A DNA stretch of 64,000 bases. Source: Ascidiaceihabitans sp029251465. GTDB taxonomy: Bacteria; Pseudomonadota; Alphaproteobacteria; Rhodobacterales; Rhodobacteraceae. Where the stretch lies: assembly GCF_042932805.1 (NCBI RefSeq), contig NZ_CP170633.1:2356001-2420000 (forward strand), read 5' to 3'. Numbering within the stretch: the stretch's first letter is position 1; every line of letters begins with the position of its first letter. Positions 42,101-50,542 of the stretch are shown here, one piece after another. The position numbers were made by a program, and so were the translations under genes. Below the pieces are notes generated by a model that saw only the letters and a program-made list of their open reading frames with translations, made no database searches and was not told where the DNA came from.

Positions 42101-43081
42101 TCAACCTTCAGCCAGACCCAAGGCTTGCGCCCAAACCGCATCTGGGACGTCCACAGGGTCTGCGCCAACACGACCCTGTCCGGGCATCCTTGCCCCTTCG
42201 TCTGCGCTGACGGCCTCGGCAATCCGTTCTAAACGCTCAACAAATCCATCCGACACCACAGGGTCCATGATGATGTAGTACTGCCCCAAATCGTGATGGG
42301 GGCCTTCTGGTGCCTTCAACGGCTTCACATCCTGGCTTAGAACAGAGCCCGTCATACCGGCAGCCAACACTTCGGCCATCAGGCCAAAGCCCCAACCTTT
42401 GTACCCGCCCATCGACACCAATGATCCGGCCAACGCGGCCTCTGGATCGGTCGTCGGCTTGCCGTCCTTGTCCACAGCCCAACCTTCGGGGATCGACGTG
42501 CCAGCCGCCTTGGCCATCGTGATTTTGCCAAGCGCGACCATCGTTGTGGACTGGTCAAACTGCATCGCCAAACCGCCTTTGCCATCGGGCACGGAAAACG
42601 CGATTGGGTTCGTGCCGATCACGCGGGTTTTGCCACCCGGCGGGGCCACGATGGGCGATGCATTGGTCAGGCCAATCGCGACAAAACCCGCCCGTGCGAT
42701 CTGTTCGGTGAAATACCCCAAAGACGTGCAAGTGTGCGCGTGCGCGACAGCCAATGTCGCCGTCCCGAACTGGCGCGCCGCATCCAGCGCAGGTGCCAAC
42801 CCATAGGCGAACGCAGGTTGCGCAAAGCCAAATCCGGCATCTACATGTACAACGGCGGGGCGTGGGGCAGACGCCAGTGGTACCGCGTCCCCTTTGACGC
42901 GCCCAGTCAGCAGCTGTGCACAATAGCTTTCTAGGTAGTACAGGCCGCAAATCCGGTTGCCGTGGCTTTCCGCTTTGCGCACCGCGCGTGCGACTTCGGC
43001 TGCGGGAAACGTATCAGCCCCGTGGGCCACAAGCGCTGTCAGAACGACACGCTCGATTTCATCTAGACTGACCTGTGGCAT
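42101..43081 (-). CDS. Ldh-family (malate/L-lactate dehydrogenase type) oxidoreductase
   Basis: This 326-residue NAD(P)-dependent enzyme belongs to the YlbC/MdhA-like Ldh_2 family, not the Rossmann Ldh. Conserved features are ESHGNRICGLYYL near the N-terminus, VAHAHTCTSLGYF with the catalytic histidine, IGTNPIAFSVPD and GGYKGWGFGLMAE. Members reduce or oxidise 2-hydroxy/2-oxo acids, including sulpholactate or piperideine-carboxylate. Its start at 43081 and ribosome binding site lie in a 15-bp hairpin (43084-43131), so translation or transcript ends may be controlled there. Confidence 0.85.
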   Translation of the reverse strand: MPQVSLDEIERVVLTALVAHGADTFPAAEVARAVRKAESHGNRICGLYYLESYCAQLLTGRVKGDAVPLASAPRPAVVHVDAGFGFAQPAFAYGLAPALDAARQFGTATLAVAHAHTCTSLGYFTEQIARAGFVAIGLTNASPIVAPPGGKTRVIGTNPIAFSVPDGKGGLAMQFDQSTTMVALGKITMAKAAGTSIPEGWAVDKDGKPTTDPEAALAGSLVSMGGYKGWGFGLMAEVLAAGMTGSVLSQDVKPLKAPEGPHHDLGQYYIIMDPVVSDGFVERLERIAEAVSADEGARMPGQGRVGADPVDVPDAVWAQALGLAEG

Positions 43082-43083
43082 AA

Positions 43084-43131
43084 AAAAGCTCCCCTTTGTT
43101 CGACGTAAAGTCAGATCAAAGGGAAGCTTTT
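43084..43131 (-). terminator. 15-bp hairpin overlapping the ldh-type gene's ribosome binding site
   Basis: On the minus strand the arm at 43131-43117 pairs with 43098-43084 (one G-U pair) around an 18-base loop. A short U-run follows, so it can end the RTX transcript. The 3' arm carries GGGGAG, the Shine-Dalgarno of the Ldh-family gene whose ATG is at 43081, so the structure could also mask that site. Confidence 0.65.
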
Positions 43132-43165
43132 AGGTCAATATACAAAAGGCAAATTGCCTTAAGTT

Positions 43166-45484
43166 TTAAGGTGTTGCCGTTGGGCCTTCGACCGTGATCA
43201 GGCTGGCGTCGATCACACCGTCAACACCCGTCAGTGTGATGGTCTGACCTGTGCTTAGCGTGATCAACAGATCGGCACCGGAATCATCCTGCGTAAAGGT
43301 AACGCCTGCGGTTTCGGTCTGGACGAGAACCATGTCTTCGACTTCGTCAAAATCGGTAACCGTGATGTTGCCCGCTGTCACGTCAGAAGCCAGCGTGAAT
43401 GTGTCGGCCCCGGTACCACCCGTGGCTGTGTCACCGGCACCCATGATCAGTTGATCGTCGCCCGCTTCGCCGTTCAGAACATCCGCGTCATCATCTGTCG
43501 CGACGCCGTTGCCGGTTCCGCTGATGATGTCATTGCCGCCGCCGCCATTCAGCGTATCAGCGCCCGTACCACCGTTGATCGTGTCATCGCCCACGTTGTC
43601 TGTGGAGCTAACCGAGTCATCGCCGTCATTCATGTTCACAAGGTTCGCACCCGCCTCAAGCGCGCCAGCGGTGCTGTTCCCGTCAGCATCGTTGAATTCA
43701 GTGACCGCCGGATCCACGGTTGGTGTCGGATCTTCAAAGGAGATCAGGTTCTCGTTGATCGTCCCGTCGACACCTGTCAGCGTGATGGTTGCAGCGTTGG
43801 ACAAAGTGATCACCAAATCGCCATCCGGATTCACCGCTTGGCTGCCAAACGTGGTGCCATCTTCGGTTTGAACAGTGATCGTATCGGCCGCAGTGTCAAA
43901 GTCAGTCAACGTGACGTTGCCAGTCACATCAGCCGCGACGATGAACGTATCGTTGCCGGTGCCACCTGTGCCGGTGTCGCCGTCGCCCATCAGCAATTGG
44001 TCATTGCCGGCACCACCGTCCAACGTGTCAGCGTCTGTATCAGACCCTGTGGCCACGTCACCGTCTGTGCCGTTCAGGATGTCGTCACCGTCATCACCGT
44101 TGATGATGTCAGCGCCCGCGCCACCGTCCAGCAGGTCATTCCCTGCCCCGCCGTTGATCGTGTCAGCGCCAGTGTTACCCGTTGCCGAAACCGTATCATC
44201 GCCGTCGTTCATGTTCACAAGGTTCGCACCGACTTCCAAAGCCGCGGTGGTGCTCAGCCCGTCTGCGTCGTTGAATTCGGTAACGTCAGGATCCACCGGA
44301 GGTGTCGTCGGACCCGCCTCCACAAAGCTGAATTCGCTTTCTTCCAGCGCTTCGTTCACACCCGTCAGCGTCAGAACCGCGCCGTTAGAGAACACAACGT
44401 CCAGACCTGTAGTTGTCACTGTTTGGGTGTCGACGGTGACGGTTTCGCCTTCGTCCACCTGCACCACGATGCTGTCTTCGGTCGCATCATAGTCCGTGAT
44501 CGTTCCAAAATCCGTACCATCGTTCAACAGAACGAACATGTCGGTGCCCGCGCCGCCTGAGGCAGATCCTGTGCCTGCGATATTCAGTTCGTCATTGCCG
44601 TCGCCGCCGTCCAGCGTGTTGTCGGATGCGTCAAGGTTGCCCAAAGCGTCACCACCAAACAGCGTGTCATTGCCGATACCGCCAACAACCGTGTCAGCGC
44701 CAGAACCGCCGGACAACAGGTCGTTAAAGCCGCCGCCGTTCAGGCTGTCGTCGCCTTCGCCGCCGTCCAGCGTATCAAGGCCGGTGTTGCCGTTCAGGAT
44801 GTCGTTGCCGGCACCACCTAGCAGGCTGTCATCGCCGTCGTTGCCGCTCATGGTGTCGTTGCCATTGCCGCCATCGATCAGGTCATTGCCGTTGTTGCCC
44901 GTCAGCGTGTCGTCACCGCTGCCACCCAAAAGCGTGTCTTCGCCGTCGCCGCCGTTCAGGTCATCATTGCTGTTGCCGCCACTTAGGCTGTCGTTGCCGG
45001 TGTTGCCGTTCAAAACGTCATCGCCCGTGCCGCCGTTCAAAACGTCGTCGCCCGCGTTACCAGACAGGATGTCTTCGCCGCCATTGCCGGACAGTGAATC
45101 GTTGCCGTCGCCACCTGCAAGAACGTCGCCGCCGTCGCCGCCGCCCACAAGGTCATCGCCCGCGCCGCCGGTTAAAGAGTCAGCGCCTTGGTTGCCGTTA
45201 ATTTCGTCGTTGCCTTCGCCACCGTCGATCGTGTCCATGCCGTCGCCGCCGCTCAGCGTGTCTGCACCGCCCAGACCGCTCAGCATGTCATTGCCTGTGC
45301 CGCCGGCCAAAACATCATCCACCTCGTCCGTGCCGGTCAACATTTGATCACCGACGCCCGGGTCAATTGTATCGTCCGGGGTGTCGTCTGTTGTTTCAGT
45401 TTCTTCAGTGTTCGAACCATCGCTGTCCAGAACAGCAATAAGAGGCCCCAAAGCAGCAATCATTAAAATTAACATAGGTGACAT
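43166..45484 (-). CDS. Large RTX (calcium-binding repeat) protein with N-terminal membrane segment
   Basis: This 772-residue acidic protein has a hydrophobic N-terminal segment (MLILMIAALGPLIAVL) and then an acidic spacer. An RTX array of GGxGxDxLxG-type nonapeptides follows (about residues 60-280). Three similar modules come next, each with a strand-rich domain; the second and third open TEFNDADG with GANLVNMNDGDD. RTX repeats fold into calcium-bound beta-rolls, and secretion is normally through a type I apparatus, which is not encoded nearby. The start at 45484 was chosen for GGAG upstream; longer versions lack it. Its function may be adhesion or surface layer. Confidence 0.85.
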   Translation of the reverse strand: MSPMLILMIAALGPLIAVLDSDGSNTEETETTDDTPDDTIDPGVGDQMLTGTDEVDDVLAGGTGNDMLSGLGGADTLSGGDGMDTIDGGEGNDEINGNQGADSLTGGAGDDLVGGGDGGDVLAGGDGNDSLSGNGGEDILSGNAGDDVLNGGTGDDVLNGNTGNDSLSGGNSNDDLNGGDGEDTLLGGSGDDTLTGNNGNDLIDGGNGNDTMSGNDGDDSLLGGAGNDILNGNTGLDTLDGGEGDDSLNGGGFNDLLSGGSGADTVVGGIGNDTLFGGDALGNLDASDNTLDGGDGNDELNIAGTGSASGGAGTDMFVLLNDGTDFGTITDYDATEDSIVVQVDEGETVTVDTQTVTTTGLDVVFSNGAVLTLTGVNEALEESEFSFVEAGPTTPPVDPDVTEFNDADGLSTTAALEVGANLVNMNDGDDTVSATGNTGADTINGGAGNDLLDGGAGADIINGDDGDDILNGTDGDVATGSDTDADTLDGGAGNDQLLMGDGDTGTGGTGNDTFIVAADVTGNVTLTDFDTAADTITVQTEDGTTFGSQAVNPDGDLVITLSNAATITLTGVDGTINENLISFEDPTPTVDPAVTEFNDADGNSTAGALEAGANLVNMNDGDDSVSSTDNVGDDTINGGTGADTLNGGGGNDIISGTGNGVATDDDADVLNGEAGDDQLIMGAGDTATGGTGADTFTLASDVTAGNITVTDFDEVEDMVLVQTETAGVTFTQDDSGADLLITLSTGQTITLTGVDGVIDASLITVEGPTATP

Positions 45485-45595
45485 AAACGGAGCTCCAATC
45501 AAGAATCTATCAAGGTTAACACGCACACTGTGGCGCGCCTATGTCCATAACGAAAACAGAGTGTTGCGTAGTTGGAGACAAAGAAAATTGCGACC

Positions 45596-46282
45596 TTAAT
45601 CGCCGGCGCGCAATTGCCCCGCATCAAGGCGCACAATACGGTCCATCCGCGCGGCCAATTCCAAATTATGCGTGGCAATAACGGCCGCCAAACCAGTGCC
45701 ACGCACCAAGTCCATAAGCGCGCCAAACACCTGATCCGACGTGGTCGGATCCAGGTTGCCGGTTGGCTCGTCCCCCAACAAAAGCTGGGGTTTGTTCGCA
45801 AGAGCCCGACAAAACGCGACGCGCTGCGCCTCGCCGCCCGACAGTTCGGCGGGACGGTGTTGAGCGCGCGGTGCAACGCCAACACGACCCAGCAAATCCA
45901 ACGCCCGCGAATCGGCTTCTGCCCGAGGCGTTCCAGCGGCCAATTGCGGCAAAACCACATTTTCCAAAGCGTTGAATTCTGGCAGCAGATGGTGAAACTG
46001 GTACACAAATCCCACATCTTCGCGCCGTAAAGCCGTGCGTTTGCGATCACTTAGGCCATTTACGCGTTGTCCCGCGAACACAACTTCACCCTCGTCCGGG
46101 GTGTCCAGCAGCCCGGCCATGTGCAGCAAGGTCGACTTGCCAGCCCCCGAAGGGGCCACCAGCGCAACGACTTCGCCGGCCCGTACTTTTAGGTCAACAC
46201 CGCGCAAAACCTGGACCTCGCCCGCCAGTCCTTTGTTGTAGGTTTTCGACAGGCCCGTCAGTTCTAAAACAACATCATTCAT
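45596..46282 (-). CDS. lolD: Lipoprotein-release ABC transporter ATP-binding protein LolD
   Basis: This 228-residue ATPase drives release of lipoproteins from the inner membrane. Motifs are Walker A APSGAGKST, the signature LSGGEAQRVAFCRALA and Walker B LLLGDEPTGNLD. The QFHHLLPEFNALENV region is typical of LolD. It overlaps the permease gene by 8 bp, and the two together form the LolCDE-like complex. It is the last gene of the operon. Confidence 0.93.
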   Translation of the reverse strand: MNDVVLELTGLSKTYNKGLAGEVQVLRGVDLKVRAGEVVALVAPSGAGKSTLLHMAGLLDTPDEGEVVFAGQRVNGLSDRKRTALRREDVGFVYQFHHLLPEFNALENVVLPQLAAGTPRAEADSRALDLLGRVGVAPRAQHRPAELSGGEAQRVAFCRALANKPQLLLGDEPTGNLDPTTSDQVFGALMDLVRGTGLAAVIATHNLELAARMDRIVRLDAGQLRAGD

Positions 46283-47561
46283 AGCGCAGTGCCTCAACCG
46301 GGTTCATCCGTGCGGCGCGCCGTGCGGGAAAGATGGTAACGATAAACGACAAGCCCAGCGACAGGCCCACAGCCTTAAGAACATCCGACAAATGCAGCTC
46401 GGCTGGCAGCGAATACAGCCCGTATTTTTCAGGTGTCCAAGACCCACCCACAACCAGCGAAAAGATCGGATCGATGTACAGTGCAAACAGGCACCCCAAC
46501 AGCACGCCCATGGCCGTGCCGATGATGCCTGTAAACGCACCGCAGATGAAAAACACCCTTAACACCGATCCCTCAGACAAGCCCATCGTGCGTAAAATCC
46601 CGATGTCACGCCCTTTGTTCTTAACCAACATAATCAGCCCGCTGACGATGTTCATCGCCGCGATCAGTACCAGGATCGACAGGATGATGAACATCACGTT
46701 GTCCTCGATTTCCAGCGCATTCAAAAAGCCGCCCGCAGACTCTTGCCAGGTGAACGACAAGGCGCGATCGCCGCCTGCGCCCAGAATATCCGGCACCAAC
46801 ACATCGATGGTTTCGGGGTCTTCCACCATCACCTCGAGTTCGGTTGCCACGCCTTCTTTGTTAAAGAAACTTTGCGCTTCGGCCAGCGTCAGATAGGCGC
46901 GCGTGCGGTCGATATCATAGCGCCCTGCGGTGAAAATGTAGACAACCTCGTAGGCATTCACGCGCGGGCTGGTGCCAAAGGCAGTTTTAACGCCGTTGGG
47001 CGAGATGATCTTGATGCGATCACCCACCGTCGCGCCCAATTCACGCGCTACACCTGACCCGATCGCGATGCCTTGTTCAAAACGCGCAATGTCGCCGGAA
47101 AAGCTTTGAGGGTTGGCCACGCGTGGGATGGTCGCCAGATCGGACGCGGCGATCCCGTAGACTTCGATGCCGGCATTGCGCGACTGGCGATTGGCCATGA
47201 CTTGGCCCCGCACCAAGGGGGCGACGCGGGTCACGCCGGGCACTGCTTTTATGCGGGCGGCCATGTCGATGTAGTCGTTGATGTTGCGATCAAGCTGGCC
47301 TGATTGTGTCACCTCGCCAAGGTTGTAGATGGTCACGTGGGCGTTCGAGCCAAGGATCGTGTCGACGAATTCCGCGCGAAATCCAGAGCGCACAGCCAGC
47401 GTTGCGATCAGTGCAAAAACGGCAAGCGTGATGCCCACCAGACTGATCCACGTCATGACACTTACGCCGCCTTCGGTGCGGCGCGCGCGCAGATAGCGCC
47501 ACGCAATCATCCATTCAAATGGCGCGAATGGTCGGGGCGTTTTGGGCGATTGGCTGGCCAT
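46275..47561 (-). CDS. lolE: Lipoprotein-release ABC permease LolC/LolE type (single permease)
   Basis: This 428-residue permease has an N-terminal transmembrane helix (MTWISLVGITLAVFALIATL), a large periplasmic domain and three C-terminal helices, with LVKNKGRDIGILRTMGLSEGS and the terminal ARRAARMNPVEALRYE. Alphaproteobacteria often carry a single LolC/E (LolF) homodimer, which fits one gene here. The start at 47561 follows AGGAGCC. It lies 74 bp after the DUF2937 gene and overlaps lolD. Confidence 0.9.
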   Translation of the reverse strand: MASQSPKTPRPFAPFEWMIAWRYLRARRTEGGVSVMTWISLVGITLAVFALIATLAVRSGFRAEFVDTILGSNAHVTIYNLGEVTQSGQLDRNINDYIDMAARIKAVPGVTRVAPLVRGQVMANRQSRNAGIEVYGIAASDLATIPRVANPQSFSGDIARFEQGIAIGSGVARELGATVGDRIKIISPNGVKTAFGTSPRVNAYEVVYIFTAGRYDIDRTRAYLTLAEAQSFFNKEGVATELEVMVEDPETIDVLVPDILGAGGDRALSFTWQESAGGFLNALEIEDNVMFIILSILVLIAAMNIVSGLIMLVKNKGRDIGILRTMGLSEGSVLRVFFICGAFTGIIGTAMGVLLGCLFALYIDPIFSLVVGGSWTPEKYGLYSLPAELHLSDVLKAVGLSLGLSFIVTIFPARRAARMNPVEALRYE

Positions 47562-47635
47562 TTTTGGCTCCTGAGACTGCTCGTCTTTTTCATTCGTGAC
47601 GTTAGGGGGCAAAGTGACCGCATGGGCGCAGAGGG

Positions 47636-48160
47636 TCAAGCGATTGGTGGCATTCCCTTTGGCGCAGGCCTGCGACGCAGCGCCCGAACCACACCGCGCC
47701 CCACAGCGAACAGCGCGCTGAGACCGATCAGCCCCGCGAAAAACCCGAAGGCCGCAAAAACAGCGCCCGCCATGTTCAGGGGTACCGCAGGTTGATAGGC
47801 CTCCCACGCGGCCGAGGCAACTTGCGTGTCGCTGAACCGCGTCGCGTTGTAGGCGCGCATGAACGGACCAGCGCCCTGCAATGCCTCTAGATCTGCTGAC
47901 AGGGTTGCGTGCCGCTCAAACGTGGTTTCCATGTCGGCGCGGCGCCGTTCAATGAAATCGGTGCCGGTCATTTGGGTTAAGGCACCGGTGCGGTCCAACC
48001 CTTCGGCTGCGGCAGAGGCGTCAAAATCCGCAACGACTTGGCCAAGGGCATCAACCGCCCCGCCCAACCGTTGTGCATATTGTTGTGAGAATTCAGGGAA
48101 TTGCGACAGGCCAGCGCCCGCTGTCAAACCACCAGCCAATGTGAGTGCACGCAAAATCAT
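47636..48160 (-). CDS. DUF2937 family membrane protein
   Basis: This 174-residue protein opens with RALTLAGGLTAGAGLSQFPEFSQQYAQRLGGAVDAL, the DUF2937 signature region, continues with a long amphipathic helix (about residues 35-115) and has one transmembrane helix near residues 128-150. Members are inner-membrane proteins of unknown role. It overlaps the serine hydrolase gene by 4 bp and precedes the lolC/E gene. Confidence 0.83.
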   Translation of the reverse strand: MILRALTLAGGLTAGAGLSQFPEFSQQYAQRLGGAVDALGQVVADFDASAAAEGLDRTGALTQMTGTDFIERRRADMETTFERHATLSADLEALQGAGPFMRAYNATRFSDTQVASAAWEAYQPAVPLNMAGAVFAAFGFFAGLIGLSALFAVGRGVVRALRRRPAPKGMPPIA

Positions 48161-49104
48161 TGAAAAACCGCCCCGCTTAACGCTGCATCAAGGTCGCGCA
48201 TTGCGTCCCATGTCGGGCATATATCATAGGCGGCCACTGCACTCCATTCGCCCTTCCAGCTGACGGCGAAACTGCCGATGTTCGGCCCGTTTGCAAAGCA
48301 CAGCGCACCGTGGTGCCAATAGTTATGGCCGCCCCGAAAGGTGCGAAAAAGCATGCCTTGGCCATAGTGCGCGCCGCCGCCAACCTTGGCGTTTGGTCGC
48401 GTGAATGGGTCCAGTTGCGGTGTGAACCAATGGCTCAGGAACGCGGCGTAGTCATCAACCGACATCTGCCATCCGCCCCACGCGAGATACGCACCCGCCT
48501 GTGGGCTGCGCACCGCAATGGCCCCCGCAGGTGTCAAAACCCGATCCGTACACGCCACCTGATAAGAGGCACCGCTGACCGCTTGGATCACCAAAGACAG
48601 CAGCGCGTAGTTTTCGTTATTGTAGTGATAACGGCCAGCTTTCTTGCGTGGACCATCGCGTTCGATCACATGATCCAGAACGTCATTGGCCCGGTCCGTG
48701 GGCTGGTTGAGCCACCCGACCATCGAACTTTGCGTGGAATCGTGTTTCAAACCGCTGGTGTGGCTTAGCAATTGCGCCACGCTGATGTCCGGCCCGCGAT
48801 CGACCAAATCGGCAAAGCGATCTGCGTACGATAGCCTGCCCTCGCGCACCAACTCTGCGATGCAAACCGCGGTTATGGCTTTGCTGAGGCTGGCCATTTC
48901 CATCGGTGTGTTTGCGTTCAGGCCGACGCCGGTTTGCGAATAACGTCGCCCCTTGTAGCGGATCGCCAAGGTGCCACGCGGCGCATCATTCGCGACCATC
49001 CAACCCTCAAACGCCGCGATCATCCGCTCTGCCGTGCCCGCATCTTGGGCGACGGTCGGTAGACCCGTCAGCACCCAAAGGGAAAAGGCCAGAACCAGAC
49101 GCAT
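48157..49104 (-). CDS. Secreted serine hydrolase of the beta-lactamase/PBP family
   Basis: This 315-residue protein has a signal peptide (ending PTVAQD near residue 20) and the class C beta-lactamase-like catalytic motifs: SxxK as Ser72-Leu-Ser-Lys75 in EMASLSKAIT, and a YxN-like motif in YHYNNENY near residue 160. It includes LLSHTSGLK. Such proteins are usually esterases or D-aminopeptidases rather than true beta-lactamases. It lies between proS and the DUF2937 gene in the same leftward operon. Confidence 0.85.
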   Translation of the reverse strand: MRLVLAFSLWVLTGLPTVAQDAGTAERMIAAFEGWMVANDAPRGTLAIRYKGRRYSQTGVGLNANTPMEMASLSKAITAVCIAELVREGRLSYADRFADLVDRGPDISVAQLLSHTSGLKHDSTQSSMVGWLNQPTDRANDVLDHVIERDGPRKKAGRYHYNNENYALLSLVIQAVSGASYQVACTDRVLTPAGAIAVRSPQAGAYLAWGGWQMSVDDYAAFLSHWFTPQLDPFTRPNAKVGGGAHYGQGMLFRTFRGGHNYWHHGALCFANGPNIGSFAVSWKGEWSAVAAYDICPTWDAMRDLDAALSGAVFQ

Positions 49105-49131
49105 CGCCGCATTCTCCTTGTTGCGGGCCGT

Positions 49132-50469
49132 TTAGTGGTTCGCGTAAATCTCCGCGATTTTGGCAACTGCGGCGTCTGGGCTCATTTCTTCGCTCTCACC
49201 TGTGCGGCGCGAGGTCAGTTCAACCACACCGTTTTTCAAACCACGTGGACCAACCGTAATGCGCCACGGCAATCCGATCAAATCCATCGTCGCGAATTTG
49301 CCGCCTGCGCGTTCTTTGCGGTCGTCATACAGCGGTTCAAGGCCAAGGGCTGTGATCGATTTGTACAGCGCTTCGCACGCGGCGTCTGCTTCTTCGTCAC
49401 CCTGTTTCAGATTGACGATGCCACAGTGGTACGGCGTCACGCCTTCGGGCCAGATGATGCCGTTTTCGTCATGGCTCGCTTCGATGATTGCGCCCAACAG
49501 ACGGGACACGCCAATGCCGTGGCTGCCCATGTGGACGGGAACAGGCTTACCGTCGGGGCCTTGAACCGTCGCCTTCATCGCGTCGGAATATTTGGTGCCA
49601 AAGTAAAAAATCTGGCCAACTTCGATGCCACGTGCAGTTTTGCGGCGTTCCTCGGGTACTTCGTTGAACAGTGCCTCGTCGTGGGTTTCATCGGTGCGCG
49701 CGTATTTGGTGGTGAATTCTTCCATCACGCCGGCGCATTGTTCGACGTTGTCATAGTCGATGTCACGATCACCAAACGTCAGGTCGGTGACGGCGCTGTC
49801 ATAGAACACTTCGCTTTCGCCCGTGTCTGCCAGTACCAAAAATTCATGCGTGTCATCGCCGCCAATGGGGCCAGAATCCGCACGCATCGGGATCGCTTGT
49901 AGACCCATGCGTTCGTAAGTGCGCAGGTAGCTGACGAGGTGGCGGTTGTAGGCGTGCAGCGCATCTTCTTTTGTAAGATCAAAATTGTAGCCGTCTTTCA
50001 TGTAGAATTCACGGCCACGCATCACGCCAAAACGCGGGCGCACTTCGTCGCGGAATTTCCACTGGATCTGGTACATGGTCAGCGGCAAATCTTTGTAGCT
50101 GCCGACGTGCGCGCGGAAGATGTCAGTGATCATTTCCTCGGCTGTGGGCGTGAACAACATGTCGCGGCCATGACGGTCTTTCATGCGCAGCATTTCTTCG
50201 CCGTAGTCATCGTAGCGCCCGCTTTCGCGCCACAGATCAGCGGACTGGATCGTGGGCATCAGCATCGGCATGTGACCGGCGCGTTGCTGTTCTTCGTGCA
50301 CGATGTTTTCAATCTTGCGCAGCACTTTAAAGCCCAGCGGCAACCATGAATAAATCCCCGCAGAGGACTGTTTGATCATGCCAGCGCGCAGCATCAAGCG
50401 GTGGCTGACGATCTGCGCCTCGCTTGGGTTTTCTTTGAGAACGGGCAAAAAGTAACGGCTCAGACGCAT
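49132..50469 (-). CDS. proS: Prolyl-tRNA synthetase (short, 445-aa type)
   Basis: This 445-residue class II synthetase charges tRNA-Pro. It shows MIKQSSAGIYSWLPLGFKVL at the N-terminus, FRDEVRPRFGVMRGREFYMKD (motif 2) and GSHGIGVSRLLGAI (motif 3). The large editing insertion between motifs 2 and 3 is absent, the form common in alphaproteobacteria. The ATG at 50469 was chosen because the earlier frame carries no conserved sequence. It heads the operon toward lolD. Confidence 0.92.
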   Translation of the reverse strand: MRLSRYFLPVLKENPSEAQIVSHRLMLRAGMIKQSSAGIYSWLPLGFKVLRKIENIVHEEQQRAGHMPMLMPTIQSADLWRESGRYDDYGEEMLRMKDRHGRDMLFTPTAEEMITDIFRAHVGSYKDLPLTMYQIQWKFRDEVRPRFGVMRGREFYMKDGYNFDLTKEDALHAYNRHLVSYLRTYERMGLQAIPMRADSGPIGGDDTHEFLVLADTGESEVFYDSAVTDLTFGDRDIDYDNVEQCAGVMEEFTTKYARTDETHDEALFNEVPEERRKTARGIEVGQIFYFGTKYSDAMKATVQGPDGKPVPVHMGSHGIGVSRLLGAIIEASHDENGIIWPEGVTPYHCGIVNLKQGDEEADAACEALYKSITALGLEPLYDDRKERAGGKFATMDLIGLPWRITVGPRGLKNGVVELTSRRTGESEEMSPDAAVAKIAEIYANH

Positions 50470-50542
50470 GTCGCGGCTCCTATTAGTTGTTGCGTTCTGA
50501 TTAGGCCAAACTGCGTGGTGTCGCAATCGTGAAACACGGCCC

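Noticed and set aside
43451..45347. Long plus-strand ORFs (Pro/Ser/Val-rich) opposite the RTX gene
   Set aside because: They result from the regular GGC/GAC repeat codons read backwards, so the repetitive composition is expected rather than coding.
43200..45400. CRISPR-like regular repeats
   Set aside because: The periodicity is 9 codons in a protein-coding RTX array, units are imperfect and no spacers or cas genes occur.
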